A stretch of 64,000 nucleotides of DNA from Bradyrhizobium diazoefficiens (GCF_016616425.1 NZ_CP067101.1:620001-684000), one strand, 5' to 3'; shown: positions 1-9,522, numbered from the stretch's first letter. The notes: a model not told the origin generated them from the sequence alone. Translations and numbers: made by a program.

Positions 1-636
1 GCCTGGGCCCGGGACCACGGCCGCGCAATGGTCCGGTTCGACTATTCCGGTCACGGCGAATCCGGCGGCGACTTCGCCGACGGAACCATCGGGCGCTGGC
101 TGGAGGAGAGCGTGGCGGTGTTCGAACGGTTCTGCGACGGCCCGCAAGTTCTGATCGGCTCCTCGATGGGCGGCTGGATGGCGTTGCTGCTCGCGCGCGA
201 GATCAAGAAGCGGCAAGAGAAACAACAAGCCAAGGGCTCGCTCGCCGGGCTCGTGCTGATCGCGCCGGCACCCGATTTTACCGAGGAGCTGATGTGGAAG
301 AATTTCTCGCCCGCGGTGAAGCAGGAGATCGAGACCAAGGGTGTCTGGATGAGACCGTCGGACTATGGCGACGGCTCGCCCTATCCGATCACGCGGAGCC
401 TGATCGAGGAGGGCCGCAACCACCTCGTGCTTGGCAGCGCCATCGATCTTGGCTGCCCCGTCCGCATCCTGCAAGGCGCGCAGGACCCCGACGTGCCCTG
501 GCAGCACGCCTTTGCGCTGACGCACCGCCTGCCGGCCGACGATGTCGTGCTGACCATGATCCAGGACGGCGATCACCGTCTCTCCCGCCCGCAGGACATC
601 GCGCGCATTCTTGCCGCGGTGGCCGAGGTCGGGTGA
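1..636 (+). CDS. alpha/beta hydrolase (5' end outside window)
   Basis: The reading frame is open from base 1, and the codons before the ATG at 28 fit the fold, so the gene starts upstream of the window. The visible part has the strand-turn 'YSGHGESGG', the nucleophile elbow GSSMG (Ser46 counted from the ATG at 28), an acid region near 'QDPDVPW' and a terminal 'DGDHRL' that supplies the catalytic His. This is the serine-hydrolase triad of the alpha/beta hydrolase fold. No signal peptide can be judged. Substrate unknown; small-ester or acyl hydrolysis in the cytoplasm is the generic expectation. Confidence 0.85.
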   Translation, partial: AWARDHGRAMVRFDYSGHGESGGDFADGTIGRWLEESVAVFERFCDGPQVLIGSSMGGWMALLLAREIKKRQEKQQAKGSLAGLVLIAPAPDFTEELMWKNFSPAVKQEIETKGVWMRPSDYGDGSPYPITRSLIEEGRNHLVLGSAIDLGCPVRILQGAQDPDVPWQHAFALTHRLPADDVVLTMIQDGDHRLSRPQDIARILAAVAEVG

Positions 637-655
637 AACTGCCGCCAGAAATTCG

Positions 656-762
656 GTGTCATCGTCCGCGAAGGCGGACGATCCAGTATTCTACCGGCGT
701 TCGTTGTTGAGCCGAGAGGCTGCGGCGTACTGGATGCCCCGCCTTCGCGGGGCATGACAGAA
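656..762. repeat. intergenic palindromic repeat element
   Basis: A GC-rich stretch between the hydrolase and the next gene has two hairpins: one around 'gtccgcgaaggcggac' and one around 'ccccgccttcgcgggg'. It resembles other dispersed intergenic elements in this window (1255, 42755, 58568) in position and style. No ORF of its own. Confidence 0.5.
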
Positions 763-782
763 ACGGGAAGGGAGAAACACCA

Positions 783-1250
783 ATGACCGCCACCGCCATG
801 CTGCGTGCCTTCTGCGACGCGGTCGAGCAGCGCAACGGCCGTGCGTTTGCCGAGCTGTTTACCGAGGACGGCGTCTATCACGACGTCTTCTACGGCGCCT
901 TCGAAGGCCGTGCCAAAATCGCTGCGATGATCGACGACTGGTTCTATCGCACGGCGACCGATTTCCGCTGGGACATGCATGCCCCCGTGTCGGATGGCAC
1001 CACGCTCTATGCGCGCTACACCTTCAGCTATCGTTCGACCCTGCCGGACGCGAACGGCGCGCGGGCGATGTTCGAGGGTGTCGCGATCATGACGCTGAAG
1101 GGCGGCAGAATCGCCAGCTATCACGAGGTCGCCAACACCGCGCCGGCCTTTGTCGACCTGAAGTTTGCACCGGAACGGATTGCGAAGATCGTCGCCAGGC
1201 AGGGCGCGGAGCTGAAGGCGCGGCCGGAGATGCGGCGGCATTTGACCTGA
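783..1250 (+). CDS. NTF2-like / SnoaL-like nuclear-transport-factor fold protein
   Basis: 155 residues. The opening 'FCDAVEQRNGRAFAELFTEDGVYHDVFYGAFEGRAKIAAMIDDWF' pattern is typical of the SnoaL/NTF2-like cone fold: a helix, then 'ED-x-VYHD', then a beta sheet ending in 'GRIASYHEV'. Members are polyketide cyclases, steroid isomerase-like enzymes or ligand-binding proteins, so the family does not give a substrate. No signal peptide. It follows the hydrolase in the same direction but about 145 bases away, with a repeat element between. Confidence 0.75.
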   Translation: MTATAMLRAFCDAVEQRNGRAFAELFTEDGVYHDVFYGAFEGRAKIAAMIDDWFYRTATDFRWDMHAPVSDGTTLYARYTFSYRSTLPDANGARAMFEGVAIMTLKGGRIASYHEVANTAPAFVDLKFAPERIAKIVARQGAELKARPEMRRHLT

Positions 1251-1254
1251 CAGT

Positions 1255-1393
1255 CATTCCGGGGCGCGCGCTCTCCACATCGTCATTCCGGGATGCGCCG
1301 CAAGGCGCAGGCCCCGGAATCCATCGGGCAGCAAATATGGTGGAGGAATGGAGTCCGGGTTCGCGCCAAGTGGCGCGCCCCGGAATGGCGGAG
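1255..1393. repeat. intergenic palindromic repeat element
   Basis: Repeated 'cattccggg' and 'cccggaatg' half-elements with internal complementary runs lie between convergent genes. They form at least two hairpins. This is a typical dispersed non-coding repeat of large rhizobial genomes; it could also stop transcription from both sides. Confidence 0.5.
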
Positions 1394-1416
1394 GAGGGAG
1401 GGGCGGGTGCGCGTCT

Positions 1417-2214
1417 CTACCGCTTCGACGGATTCGCCATCGGCTTGCGCTGCGCCAGCGCTGCGACGGTTGCGGTGCCGATCGGGCCCGCCTCGTCATA
1501 GAGCCAGCATTCGCCGATCGCGACGCCATCGGTGGCGTGATGGTTCACCACCTCGAAGCCGATCCAGTTCGTCACCGGCAAGCGATGCAGATAGATCGTG
1601 ACGTCGCTGTTGATGTAGCCGAGCCCCTTGTCGCCGGCATTCGCAAACGGGCTGGCGAAATCGGCCCCGACAGCGACATGGACAAAAGGCGTCATCGGCA
1701 CGCCGGCAACGAGCTCGCGCACCTCGCTCATCCACAGCCGGCGCGGACCGAGCGAGCCCATGTGGCCGACAATCGGGCGCGTCGTCCATTTGCCGTTCAT
1801 GCCGAGCCTGGGATCGGCCGGCTTGGGAATGTTGGCCGGCTTCGGCACGTCCCAGTTTGGTGGCGACCAGACGTTGCCGTCAGGATTCTGCGTTTTGCGC
1901 AGTAGCTGACACGAGGCGCGCGCCATGCTGATTCCGCCGGAAACGAATTCCGCCTCGACCACGCGGATGCGCATTCCGTCGCGCACGAGGCGCGTCGTCA
2001 CTTCGATCGGCTTGTCGATAGTCGGCAGTCGAAACATGTCGACGGTGAGCCGCGCCGGTACGAAGTCGGGACCCGAATGGCGCTCCTCGATGGCAAAGCC
2101 GAGCAGGCCGACGATGACGCGTCCGTGCAGCGACTTTGGATCCCATGGACCGTTGGCCACTTCCGTCGGATGGAATGTCTCGCCGTCGCGGGTGAAGAAA
2201 GGCATGTTTGTCAT
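1417..2214 (-). CDS. acyl-CoA thioesterase family protein (double hot-dog, TesB-like)
   Basis: About 265 residues from the ATG at 2214. The open frame runs further upstream to 2373, but that extension is Cys-rich, low-quality sequence and was left out. The pattern 'NGPWDPKSLHGRVIVGLLGFAIE' followed by 'LTVDMFRLP' and, in the second half, 'INSDVTIYLHRLP' and 'ATDGVAIGECWLYDE' matches the thioesterase-like superfamily with two hot-dog repeats. Expected role is hydrolysis of acyl-CoA in the cytoplasm; chain-length preference is not visible. Confidence 0.7.
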   Translation of the reverse strand: MTNMPFFTRDGETFHPTEVANGPWDPKSLHGRVIVGLLGFAIEERHSGPDFVPARLTVDMFRLPTIDKPIEVTTRLVRDGMRIRVVEAEFVSGGISMARASCQLLRKTQNPDGNVWSPPNWDVPKPANIPKPADPRLGMNGKWTTRPIVGHMGSLGPRRLWMSEVRELVAGVPMTPFVHVAVGADFASPFANAGDKGLGYINSDVTIYLHRLPVTNWIGFEVVNHHATDGVAIGECWLYDEAGPIGTATVAALAQRKPMANPSKR

Positions 2215-2385
2215 GACGCGCGAGATTGCGGGAATGCGCGGGGAAATCAAGGGCGGGCGTATCGCCCCAAGACTGAGAAGCGCGAACCTCTCGCCATAAC
2301 AACAGGTGTCATCGCCCGGCTTACAAGCGCACGCGGCCGGCGAGGCTTCAGCGAAGACGGCAAGCCGGGGCATGACAGCGGTGGA

Positions 2386-3561
2386 TTAGGAAGCAGCTTG
2401 CCACTCCTGACGAACGCTTTCATCGCACTCGTTGCCGATCCCAGCGCTCTTCATCGCCGCAAACTCCTCCCGCGGCAGCAACTGCTCCAGCGCCCACACC
2501 GCAGCTCCGCGCACCAGCGGATTCGCATCCTGCAGCAATTGCCGCGCCTCCTCAGCCAGCGTTTCATCGCCGGAGTTGCCGATCGCGATCAGCACGTTGC
2601 GCATAAACCGGTCGCGGCCGATGCGCTTGACCGGGGACTTCGTGAACAGCGCACGGAACGCGGCGTCGTCCAGGCATGCGAGCTCCGCCAGACCGGGCGC
2701 GCGCAATTCGTCGCGCGCGGCGAGCTTGGCCTCGCGTCCTTCCCGCGCGAACTTGTTCCAGGGGCAGGCAGCGAGGCAGTCGTCGCAGCCATAGATGCGA
2801 TTGCCGATGGCCTTGCGAAATTCGCGCGGGATCGGCCCCTTGTTCTCGATCGTCAGATACGAGATGCAGCGCCGCGCATCGAGCTTGTAGGGTGCGGGGA
2901 AAGCCGCGGTCGGGCAGATGTCGAGACAGGCCCGGCACGAGCCGCAATGATCGATCTCGGATTCGTCGCGCGGCAGCTCCAGCGTGGTGTAGATCGCGCC
3001 GAGAAACAGCCATGAGCCGAATTCGCGCGAGACGAGGTTGGTGTGCTTGCCCTGCCAGCCGAGGCCTGCGGTCTGCGCCAGCGGCTTTTCCATCACCGCC
3101 GCGGTGTCGACGAACACTTTCGCGTCCGACGGCGCGGTTGCGACCAGCCAGCGCGCCAGCGCCTTCAGCCGCTTCTTGATGAGGTCGTGATAGTCGTCGC
3201 CCTGTGCATAGACCGAGATCGCCGCGCGCGTGCGCTCCTTGAGGATTGCGAGCGGATCCTGGTCGGGGCCGTAATTGACGCCGAGCATGATCACGCTGCG
3301 CGCGTCGGCCCACAGCCTGCGCGGATCGACGCGACGCTCCGGCTGGTTCGCGAGCCAATCCATGTCGCCATGGCCGCCGGAAGCGATGAATTCGAGGAAG
3401 TATCTTCCGGCGCTCTCGATCGTGCCCGGTGCGGTGATGCCGATGCAGTCGAAGCCGAGCGCACGCGCTTCGCGCGCAAGCGCCGTCTTCAGCTCGGTCG
3501 GATCGGAGCTCAGAAATCTAGGTCCACGTAGGTCCGCGACGCCGGCACGCCGGCCAGCCAT
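2386..3561 (-). CDS. queG: epoxyqueuosine reductase QueG
   Basis: QueG is the cobalamin- and iron-sulfur-dependent enzyme that reduces epoxyqueuosine to queuosine in tRNA. Two ferredoxin motifs are visible, [12 protein letters not shown] and CDDCLAACP, which bind two 4Fe-4S clusters. The order matches QueG: an N-terminal cobalamin-binding domain ('GFDCIGIT', 'VIMLGVNYG'), the ferredoxin domain, then a HEAT-like C-terminus. The start is uncertain. The ATG at 3561 overlaps the upstream gst by 52 bases, while family similarity seems to begin at 'SSDPTELK', just after a CTG at 3513-3511 that overlaps the gst stop codon as CTGA. Confidence 0.93.
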   Translation of the reverse strand: MAGRRAGVADLRGPRFLSSDPTELKTALAREARALGFDCIGITAPGTIESAGRYFLEFIASGGHGDMDWLANQPERRVDPRRLWADARSVIMLGVNYGPDQDPLAILKERTRAAISVYAQGDDYHDLIKKRLKALARWLVATAPSDAKVFVDTAAVMEKPLAQTAGLGWQGKHTNLVSREFGSWLFLGAIYTTLELPRDESEIDHCGSCRACLDICPTAAFPAPYKLDARRCISYLTIENKGPIPREFRKAIGNRIYGCDDCLAACPWNKFAREGREAKLAARDELRAPGLAELACLDDAAFRALFTKSPVKRIGRDRFMRNVLIAIGNSGDETLAEEARQLLQDANPLVRGAAVWALEQLLPREEFAAMKSAGIGNECDESVRQEWQAAS

Positions 3562-4202
3562 TCGCTCAGCAGCGGACGGAACGACGGGCGGGATTTTACC
3601 CGCGCGTACCACGCCTTTGCTGCGTCGTCCTCGCTCCATGGCACGTCGCCCAGATAATCGATCGCCGAAAGATGCGCCGCGGCGGCGAGGTCCGCGTAAG
3701 TGAGACGGTCGCCGGCGAGGAAGTTACGCGTCTGCGCCAGCCAGCCGATATAGGCCAGATGATAGCGCACATTGGCCTTGGCGGCGCGCATCACGTCGGC
3801 CGAAGGCGGCCCGCCGCCGTTCTCCTCGCTCATGAAGCGCTTGTAGATGCGCTCGGTCACGAGAGGATGGGAGACTTCCTCGAAGAACTTTTCGTTGAAC
3901 CAGGCCATCAGCCGGCGTACCTCGATGCGCGCGGAGATGGTCTCCGGCATCAGGCGCTTGGGTCCCATCTCGGCGCCATAGGTCTCGTCGACATATTCGG
4001 CGATGATCGCCGCGCCCGGGATCGGTGGCTGCTCGTCGTCCACCACAACAGGCGTCGTGCCTGCCGCATTGAGCAACAGAAACGCCTCGCGCCGCTCCCA
4101 GCTGCGCTCTTCGACCAGCTTCAGGTCGAGCCCGTATTCGCCCGCGATCAGGCGGATGAAGCGCGAATGCGGACAGAACGGATGATGAAACAGCGTAAAC
4201 AT
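3510..4202 (-). CDS. glutathione S-transferase family protein
   Basis: 230 residues. The N-terminal thioredoxin-like domain has '[21 protein letters not shown]' and the cis-Pro segment 'GTTPVVV'; an all-helical C-terminal domain contains '[23 protein letters not shown]'. This is the GST fold, for glutathione conjugation or a related thiol role in the cytoplasm. The stop codon TGA lies inside the queG reading frame, so the two are probably co-transcribed and translationally coupled. Confidence 0.88.
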   Translation of the reverse strand: MFTLFHHPFCPHSRFIRLIAGEYGLDLKLVEERSWERREAFLLLNAAGTTPVVVDDEQPPIPGAAIIAEYVDETYGAEMGPKRLMPETISARIEVRRLMAWFNEKFFEEVSHPLVTERIYKRFMSEENGGGPPSADVMRAAKANVRYHLAYIGWLAQTRNFLAGDRLTYADLAAAAHLSAIDYLGDVPWSEDDAAKAWYARVKSRPSFRPLLSEWLAGVPASRTYVDLDF

Positions 4203-4372
4203 GAAGCCTTTGACTATTTGATGGTGCTTAAGAATCCATCAATGTTTGTGCGGCGCCACACTAGTCCTTCAAAACCGCGAAGCAAGGGCGTGATTTCGCA
4301 TTTTACGATTGCGGCATGAGAACGAATAGGCGAGAAGAGCCCCCGCTTTTCCAGCCGAAATGGACCGTAAAT

Positions 4373-5179
4373 ATGTCAGACACGATACGGGCAGTAATCC
4401 TCGGCATCATCGAGGGTGTGACCGAGTTCCTTCCCGTATCCTCGACTGGCCACCTGCTGCTGGCGGAGCGCTTCTTCCATCTCGGTGAAGGCGCCTTCTG
4501 GGATTCGTTCACGGTTCTGATCCAGCTCGGTGCGATCCTCGCGATCGTCGGGCTTTACTTCAAGAAGCTCTGGGACGTCGTGATCGGCTTCTTCACCGGC
4601 GACACCTATTCGCGCCGCTTCGTAATCGGCGTGCTGGTGGCGTTCCTGCCGGCCGTCGTCGTCGGCCTCGTCGCCGGCAAATACATCAAGAGCGTGCTGT
4701 TCAATCCCTGGGTCGTGTGCTTCACGCTGATCGTCGGCGGCGCGATCCTGCTCTGGGTCGACAAGCTCGACCTCAAGCCGCGCGAGCACGACGCCACCCG
4801 ATTTCCGCTGCTGATGTATCTCTATATCGGCATCGCGCAGTGCGTGGCGATGATCCCGGGCGTGTCGCGTTCCGGCGCCAGCATCGTCGCCGCGATGTTC
4901 TTGGGCGCCGACAAGCGCGCGGCGGCGGAGTTCTCGTTCTTCCTCGCCATTCCCACCATGATCGGTGCGTTCGCCTACGACTTCTACAAGAACCGCTCCG
5001 AGATGACGACGGACCATATGGGCATCGTCGCGATCGGCTTCATGGTGTCGTTCATCACCGCGATCGTCGTGGTCAAGACGTTCCTGGAATACGTCACGCG
5101 GCACGGCTTCGTGGTGTTCGCCTGGTGGCGGGTCATCGTCGGCACGCTCGGCCTGATCGCGCTGGCGCTCGGGCGGTAA
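4373..5179 (+). CDS. uppP: undecaprenyl-diphosphatase UppP (BacA)
   Basis: 268 residues from the ATG at 4373; an earlier in-frame ATG at 4316 adds a charged tail that does not belong to the family. The diagnostic motifs are 'GIIEGVTEFLPVSSTGHLLL' near the start and 'PGVSRSGASIVAAMFLG' in the middle, which form the active site of this integral membrane phosphatase. It recycles the lipid carrier C55-PP to C55-P for peptidoglycan and polysaccharide synthesis. Several membrane segments are evident along its length. Confidence 0.96.
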   Translation: MSDTIRAVILGIIEGVTEFLPVSSTGHLLLAERFFHLGEGAFWDSFTVLIQLGAILAIVGLYFKKLWDVVIGFFTGDTYSRRFVIGVLVAFLPAVVVGLVAGKYIKSVLFNPWVVCFTLIVGGAILLWVDKLDLKPREHDATRFPLLMYLYIGIAQCVAMIPGVSRSGASIVAAMFLGADKRAAAEFSFFLAIPTMIGAFAYDFYKNRSEMTTDHMGIVAIGFMVSFITAIVVVKTFLEYVTRHGFVVFAWWRVIVGTLGLIALALGR

Positions 5180-5216
5180 GCATCTCTGATCGGGCAGTGC
5201 CGGCCGAAGCGCTTGG

Positions 5217-5247
5217 TTCACCTCTCCCGCAAGCGGGCAGAGGTGAA
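5217..5247. terminator. bidirectional terminator-like hairpin / repeat arm
   Basis: 'ttcacctct' at 5217-5225 is the exact complement of 'agaggtgaa' at 5239-5247, and the inner 'cccgc' pairs with 'gcggg'. It sits between convergent uppP and the NDUFA9-like gene. The 'cctctcccgcaagcggg' core is the same as in the larger repeats near 29000 and 35100. There is no clear U-run. Confidence 0.55.
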
Positions 5248-5255
5248 GACGATCC

Positions 5256-6230
5256 TCACGCGCTCTTGCGCTGGAACTGCCCGGCGGCGCGGAAACGCCA
5301 GAGATATTGCGGGGCGATCGCCTCCAGCGAATCGGCGGTGATGCCGAGCCCTTCCAGCGTCAGGCCGGCCGTCTTGGCCGCATCCGACACCACATTGTCG
5401 CGCTCGAGCAGCGTGACCTGGTCCGGCGTCAGCTTGAACGCGCCCGGCGCGAATTGCAGGAAATTCGCATTGAAGCGGGCGAGCCCGAAGGGCAGCGGGA
5501 TCAGCATCCGCTGGCGGTCGGTGATGTCGAGGATGGCCTTGATGATCTCGCGCATGGTCAGCACTTCCGGCCCGCCAAGCTCGTAGGTTGCGCCCGCTTT
5601 GGCCTTGCCGTCGACGGCGTCAGCGATCGCGGTGGCGACGTCGCCGACATAGACCGGTTGCATCTTCGTCTCGCCGCCGATCAGCGGCAGCACCGGCGAC
5701 ATCCGCGCCAGCGCGGCAAAACGGTTGGTGAACTGGTCCTCGGGGCCGAACATCACGGAGGGGCGGAAGATCGTGGCTGAGGGCACCGCGGCCAAGACCG
5801 CCGCCTCGCCGGCCGCCTTGGCCCTGGCATAGCGCGAGGGCGATTCCGCGTCGGCCCCGATCGCCGAGACATGCACCATCCCGGCACCCGCCGCAGCTGC
5901 CGCCTTGGCGAGCGTTTCGGCGCCCCTGGCCTGGACCGCATCGAACGTTTGCGCGCCGCTCTCGGCGAGGATGCCGGCCAGGTTGATCACGACCTGCGAA
6001 TCGCGCAGTGCCGCCTCGACCGAAGCCGGATAGCGCAGGTTCGCCTGTACGGCATGGACCTGCCCGACCTTGCCGGAGGGCTGGAGGAATCCGGCCAGTT
6101 CCGGCCGCCGGACCGCGACCCGGATCCGGTAATCGCGCTTGCACAGGGCGCGGACCACGCTGCGGCCCAAAAACCCCGATCCGCCGAAAACCGTGACGAG
6201 CGTGTCCAGATTCGATGCCGTGGGAGCCAT
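5256..6230 (-). CDS. complex I NDUFA9-family NAD(P)-binding protein
   Basis: About 324 residues from the ATG at 6230. The N-terminal Rossmann motif 'VTVFGGSGFLGRSVVRAL' is of the extended/atypical SDR type, followed by 'NLAGILAESGAQTFDAV', 'YARAKAAGEAAV' (the YxxxK position) and 'GPEDQFTNRFA'. This pattern matches the alphaproteobacterial homologues of mitochondrial complex I subunit NDUFA9. These proteins bind NADPH; a role in complex I or quinone-linked metabolism is family knowledge, not visible here. Confidence 0.85.
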   Translation of the reverse strand: MAPTASNLDTLVTVFGGSGFLGRSVVRALCKRDYRIRVAVRRPELAGFLQPSGKVGQVHAVQANLRYPASVEAALRDSQVVINLAGILAESGAQTFDAVQARGAETLAKAAAAAGAGMVHVSAIGADAESPSRYARAKAAGEAAVLAAVPSATIFRPSVMFGPEDQFTNRFAALARMSPVLPLIGGETKMQPVYVGDVATAIADAVDGKAKAGATYELGGPEVLTMREIIKAILDITDRQRMLIPLPFGLARFNANFLQFAPGAFKLTPDQVTLLERDNVVSDAAKTAGLTLEGLGITADSLEAIAPQYLWRFRAAGQFQRKSA

Positions 6231-6332
6231 TCCTGGGGTCCATTCCTGCGGGAAAGAGTGCGTCTTGTCAGGCTTGTATCGGGCCGGTTTGCGATGCGCA
6301 ATCGGCATCCCCAAACCTCGGTCACGCATGAA

Positions 6333-6361
6333 TTGACAATGGCGTCACCGAACCGTAGTAA
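6333..6361 (+). promoter_or_regulatory. sigma-70 type promoter of tRNA-Leu
   Basis: TTGACA at 6333-6338 is followed, after exactly 17 bases, by TAGTAA at 6356-6361. A start point near 6368 would place the promoter directly in front of the mature tRNA at 6386. Both hexamers and the spacing fit the housekeeping sigma factor. Confidence 0.75.
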
Positions 6362-6385
6362 CCGCCTCCGTGCCCCAAACGGCAT

Positions 6386-6472
<87 letters not shown>

Positions 6473-6539
6473 TCGACTTCTTGATGTGAAGCAATTCCAA
6501 GAAGTTAAGCCCTTTCAGAGTGTTGCGCTGGCCCCGACT

Positions 6540-6567
6540 GTGTAACAATGGGGTGTAACATTGCTGT
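6540..6567 (+). promoter_or_regulatory. candidate integrase arm-type sites, left end
   Basis: gtgtaaca occurs at 6540-6547 and again at 6553-6560. The overlapping 11-mer aacattgctgt at 6557-6567 recurs exactly at 20340-20350 near the right end, where tgtgtaaca is also found at 20348-20356. Short repeats shared only by the two island ends are expected for integrase or excisionase binding. They also overlap the start region of the integrase gene, so autoregulation is possible. Confidence 0.45.
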
Positions 6568-8219
6568 TCAGGGTGGTTCGGCCGATGCGCCGTGATGGGT
6601 CTCGCATTCCTTCATTCGTGCAGCGCATCCCAGCGGACGTTCGCGCCAAAGCAGCGGGCATCGAGCTGGCTATTCCGCTCGGTGACGGCTTCGTCTTTGT
6701 GACGCCAAGCGAGAGCGCTCAGGCCATTCGGTTCTCGCTTCGTACCGCAGAGCCCAGCGAAGCAAAGGCGCGCCACGGAGTCGCCGCAGCTCATCTGGCC
6801 AGTGTCTGGCAGGCCCTCCGCAACGACGTCCCCGTGCACCTGACCCACCGGCAGGCGACAGCTTTGGCGGGCAAACTCTATCGCGTGTGGGCGGACAGCG
6901 AGAGCCGCGCCCGGAGTGTCGCCATGGTTCACACGCCCGGTGTCGGTTGGGCGCCGGACTCCGAGAACCACGAGGAGCAGGAAGCTCACTGGGCGGCCGT
7001 AACGGAGATGTGGGAGAGGGTCGGCGGCGACGGTGAGGCTAAGAAATTAGAGAAGACACTCGGGCCCATCGTGGACCGCCTCTTGCTGACCAATGGCATC
7101 CACCGAGTGGACGGCGAATCGTGCTCCCTCTTGCTCACTGCCTTTTGGATGGCGCTGAGGGACGCCTTCGCAAGCCGCCACCGCAATGCAGGCGGAGACT
7201 ATTCCCCCGACCCCAGGGCCGATCGCTTCCCGGAGTGGCAGGCCCCCGAAGGTGCACAGAAGGCAACGCCAAAGCGGGCCGCCTCCAAGAACTCCCTCAC
7301 CGGGCTAGTTGAGGATTGGTGGAAGGAAGCCAAGCGGGCCGGTCGCAAGCAGAGCACCTATGAGAGCTATCGCAACTCAATGGCCCGCCTCGTGACGTTC
7401 CTAAAACATGACACCGCGAGCCGGGTGACGCCCGAGGACATCGTTCGCTTCAAGGACTATCGCGTGCAGAGCGGCGTAAGCCCGAAGACCGTGAAGGATA
7501 GCGATCTCGCGGGAATGAAGACGGTGTTCGGTTGGGCGGTGGTCAATCGTCGCCTGCCGAGCAATCCGGCCGAAGGGATCACTATCAAGGTCGGCAAGTC
7601 GCGCAAGCTCCGGTCCAAGGGGTTCTATGACTCGGAGGCGATCGCCATCCTGAAGCACGCCCGCGAGTTCATGCCCGGCCGGGAAGCCCCGAAGCTCGCG
7701 GCGGCCAAGCGGTGGGTGCCGTGGTTGTGCGCTTTCACGGGCGGCCGCGTGGGCGAGATGATCCAGATTCGCAAGGAGGACCTCCGGCGCGAAGGCGAGC
7801 TCTGGGTGCTGCATGTCACGCCCGAAGCCGGGCCGGTGAAGACGGATGAAGCCCGTGATGTCGTGCTACATCGGCAGATCATCGACGAAGGCTTCTTAGC
7901 TTTCTTCGAGGAGTCGAGGGGCGGCTATCTGTTCATAGCGCCGAAGGCCGGCGAGCTAGGGGTGCGCAACGCGGTGAAGACGGCGCGAAACAAGGTCAAT
8001 GAGTTTGTGCGCGACGTGGTGAAGGATAAGAACGTTGATCCAAGCCACGGCTGGCGCCATCGCTTCAAGACTGTCGGTATTGATCAGGGCGTTGAGATGC
8101 GCGTGCTGGACGCCATTCAGGGACATGCACCGCGCAATGTCTCGGAAGGCTACGGGGACGTGACAATCAAGGCGAAGGCCAACGCCATCGCCCTGTTTCC
8201 GACTATCGAGGTCGCATAA
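6561..8219 (+). CDS. int: tyrosine recombinase (island integrase)
   Basis: 552 residues from a TTG at 6561; an ATG at 6585 is an alternative start. The N-terminal 'RRDGSRIPSFVQRIPADVRAKA' resembles the N-terminal domain common in rhizobial island integrases. A SAM-like core-binding domain lies at about 245-345 ('STYESYRNSMARL'), and the catalytic domain at about 355-540. Catalytic residues visible are Arg396 (TGGRVGE), His496 and Arg499 (HGWR), His522 (GHAP) and nucleophile Tyr531 (EGYGDV). It is complete and should integrate and excise the element at the adjacent tRNA-Leu. Confidence 0.93.
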   Translation: MLFRVVRPMRRDGSRIPSFVQRIPADVRAKAAGIELAIPLGDGFVFVTPSESAQAIRFSLRTAEPSEAKARHGVAAAHLASVWQALRNDVPVHLTHRQATALAGKLYRVWADSESRARSVAMVHTPGVGWAPDSENHEEQEAHWAAVTEMWERVGGDGEAKKLEKTLGPIVDRLLLTNGIHRVDGESCSLLLTAFWMALRDAFASRHRNAGGDYSPDPRADRFPEWQAPEGAQKATPKRAASKNSLTGLVEDWWKEAKRAGRKQSTYESYRNSMARLVTFLKHDTASRVTPEDIVRFKDYRVQSGVSPKTVKDSDLAGMKTVFGWAVVNRRLPSNPAEGITIKVGKSRKLRSKGFYDSEAIAILKHAREFMPGREAPKLAAAKRWVPWLCAFTGGRVGEMIQIRKEDLRREGELWVLHVTPEAGPVKTDEARDVVLHRQIIDEGFLAFFEESRGGYLFIAPKAGELGVRNAVKTARNKVNEFVRDVVKDKNVDPSHGWRHRFKTVGIDQGVEMRVLDAIQGHAPRNVSEGYGDVTIKAKANAIALFPTIEVA

Positions 8220-8370
8220 GTTTCCGCTGGCCGACAAGATTCTTAGCGCCTGCAAGATCCGGTATGGGGCCATTAGCGGAATTGCATCAGTGAATGAAAG
8301 AGGCCGCCAACTGAGACGGCCTTTACTTGCTAGTGCGAGGACACGAGCGCGGCAACGCTGAACGCCAGTC

Positions 8371-8822
8371 GAGCAGGTGGACCGGCTGTCGCGCCTCACG
8401 GATTGGGAAAAACTCAAGGCTGAACTCGCCGCTCGCAAGGTGCGGGTCGTTGACTTGGACTTGCCAACCTCTTGGATGATGACCACCGGCAACGGTGACG
8501 AGTTCACCGGGCGACTATTCGATGCGATCAACAACATGCTGCTGGACATGCTGGCCGCTGTTGCTCGCAAGGACTATGAGGACCGCCGCCGCCGACAGGC
8601 TCAAGGACAGGCAAAGGCCAAGGCCAAGGCCGAAGGCAAGTATAAGGGACGACCGGAGGATACGGAGCGCAATGCCCGTATCGCTCGCCTGCTGGCTGCT
8701 GGACACTCATGGAGGGAAGTACATGGAGTGAAGTAATGGAGTTGGTTGGGTGCAGCCGCACCAGCATAGCGAGGGCAGCCAAGAGGCTGGCAGAGGCTAA
8801 GGCAGAAGCCGGCCAACGCTGA
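8371..8822 (+). pseudogene. serine recombinase remnant (truncated and frameshifted)
   Basis: From 8371 the frame reads 'EQVDRLSRLTDWEKLKAELAARKVRVV', then 'FTGRLFDAINNMLLDMLAAVARKDYEDRRRR' and 'GRPEDTERNARIARLLAAGHSWREV'. This is the second half of a resolvase/invertase catalytic domain and its linker. A stop (tga at 8359) lies in frame just upstream and the part with the catalytic Ser is absent. The helix-turn-helix tail 'CSRTSIARAAKRLAEAKAEAGQR' continues in another frame from about 8736 to 8822. So it is a decayed recombinase, not the open frame 8377-8736 alone. Confidence 0.8.
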
Positions 8823-9227
8823 AGCTTGCGGTGTGGGGACTGTGATCAGAGGAGGCGCTTTGGGACAGCAAAAGGCCCATCCGGCCAGCGATGTCCGATG
8901 AACCAAATGCAGCGGGTGACGTTCACGGTACATGGATGATCGCCACACAGAGAATCACCGCATAGAGAAAAGGATGGAACAAGCCCTTGTGACCGTCACG
9001 TTGAGCATGGCGACACTCGTTACGTGCGTCGGTCTTCTGGTGCTGCGGTAAGCCGCCGCTCACCGTCGAGGGCGACCACTGACAACCTTTGCACCCACCA
9101 GCGCACTTGCACAGCGCGATCTTCATTGCGGGCAGAGTGATTTTCCAACGCCCCAGCGATTCTTCTCCAACAGCAGCAACGTTCCATGCTACCATGTGGA
9201 ACTTTGGCTCTTGCTGGGGGCAAAACC
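8823..9227. other. no convincing gene
   Basis: About 400 bases between the recombinase remnant and the next small gene. Open frames here are short, lack plausible ribosome-binding sites and show no family signature. Nothing else was recognised. Confidence 0.5.
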
Positions 9228-9443
9228 ATGCCAATCGACCGTTTGCTTCAATCTGCAAATGCGGAGAAGATCAAACTTCTGAACAGGTCGTTCGACTTCA
9301 CCTTGCGCTCACTCGGCGTTGCGGACCGCAACGACCCGCTATGCGAGATGGTGGCCCGCAAGGTCATCGAGATTGAGCTGTCCGGCATTGGTGATCCGAA
9401 AGAATCCGCGAAATCAGTAGTACACCGGATTGGCTTGCGGTGA
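9228..9443 (+). CDS. conserved small hypothetical protein
   Basis: 71 residues from the ATG at 9228; an earlier in-frame ATG at 9186 adds unrelated sequence. The pattern 'LNRSFDFTLRSLGVADRNDPLCEMVARKVIEI', ending in a predicted helix 'ESAKSVVHRIGL', has the look of a small all-helical protein that I associate with rhizobial genomes, from memory only. It carries no catalytic motif, signal peptide or membrane segment. Function unknown. Confidence 0.6.
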   Translation: MPIDRLLQSANAEKIKLLNRSFDFTLRSLGVADRNDPLCEMVARKVIEIELSGIGDPKESAKSVVHRIGLR

Positions 9444-9486
9444 GACCCGCCCCATCGTTGCTGCTCGATGCGTTTGGCAAAGCGAA

Positions 9487-9522
9487 GCGGCTCCAGCTTG
9501 GGGGATGGTGGGCTGGAGCCGC
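9487..9522. repeat. 11-bp perfect inverted repeat
   Basis: gcggctccagc (9487-9497) is the exact complement of gctggagccgc (9512-9522), with a 14-base G-rich loop. It lies between two small plus-strand genes. It could be a terminator for the upstream gene or a dispersed palindrome; no U-run follows, so its role is undecided. Confidence 0.5.
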
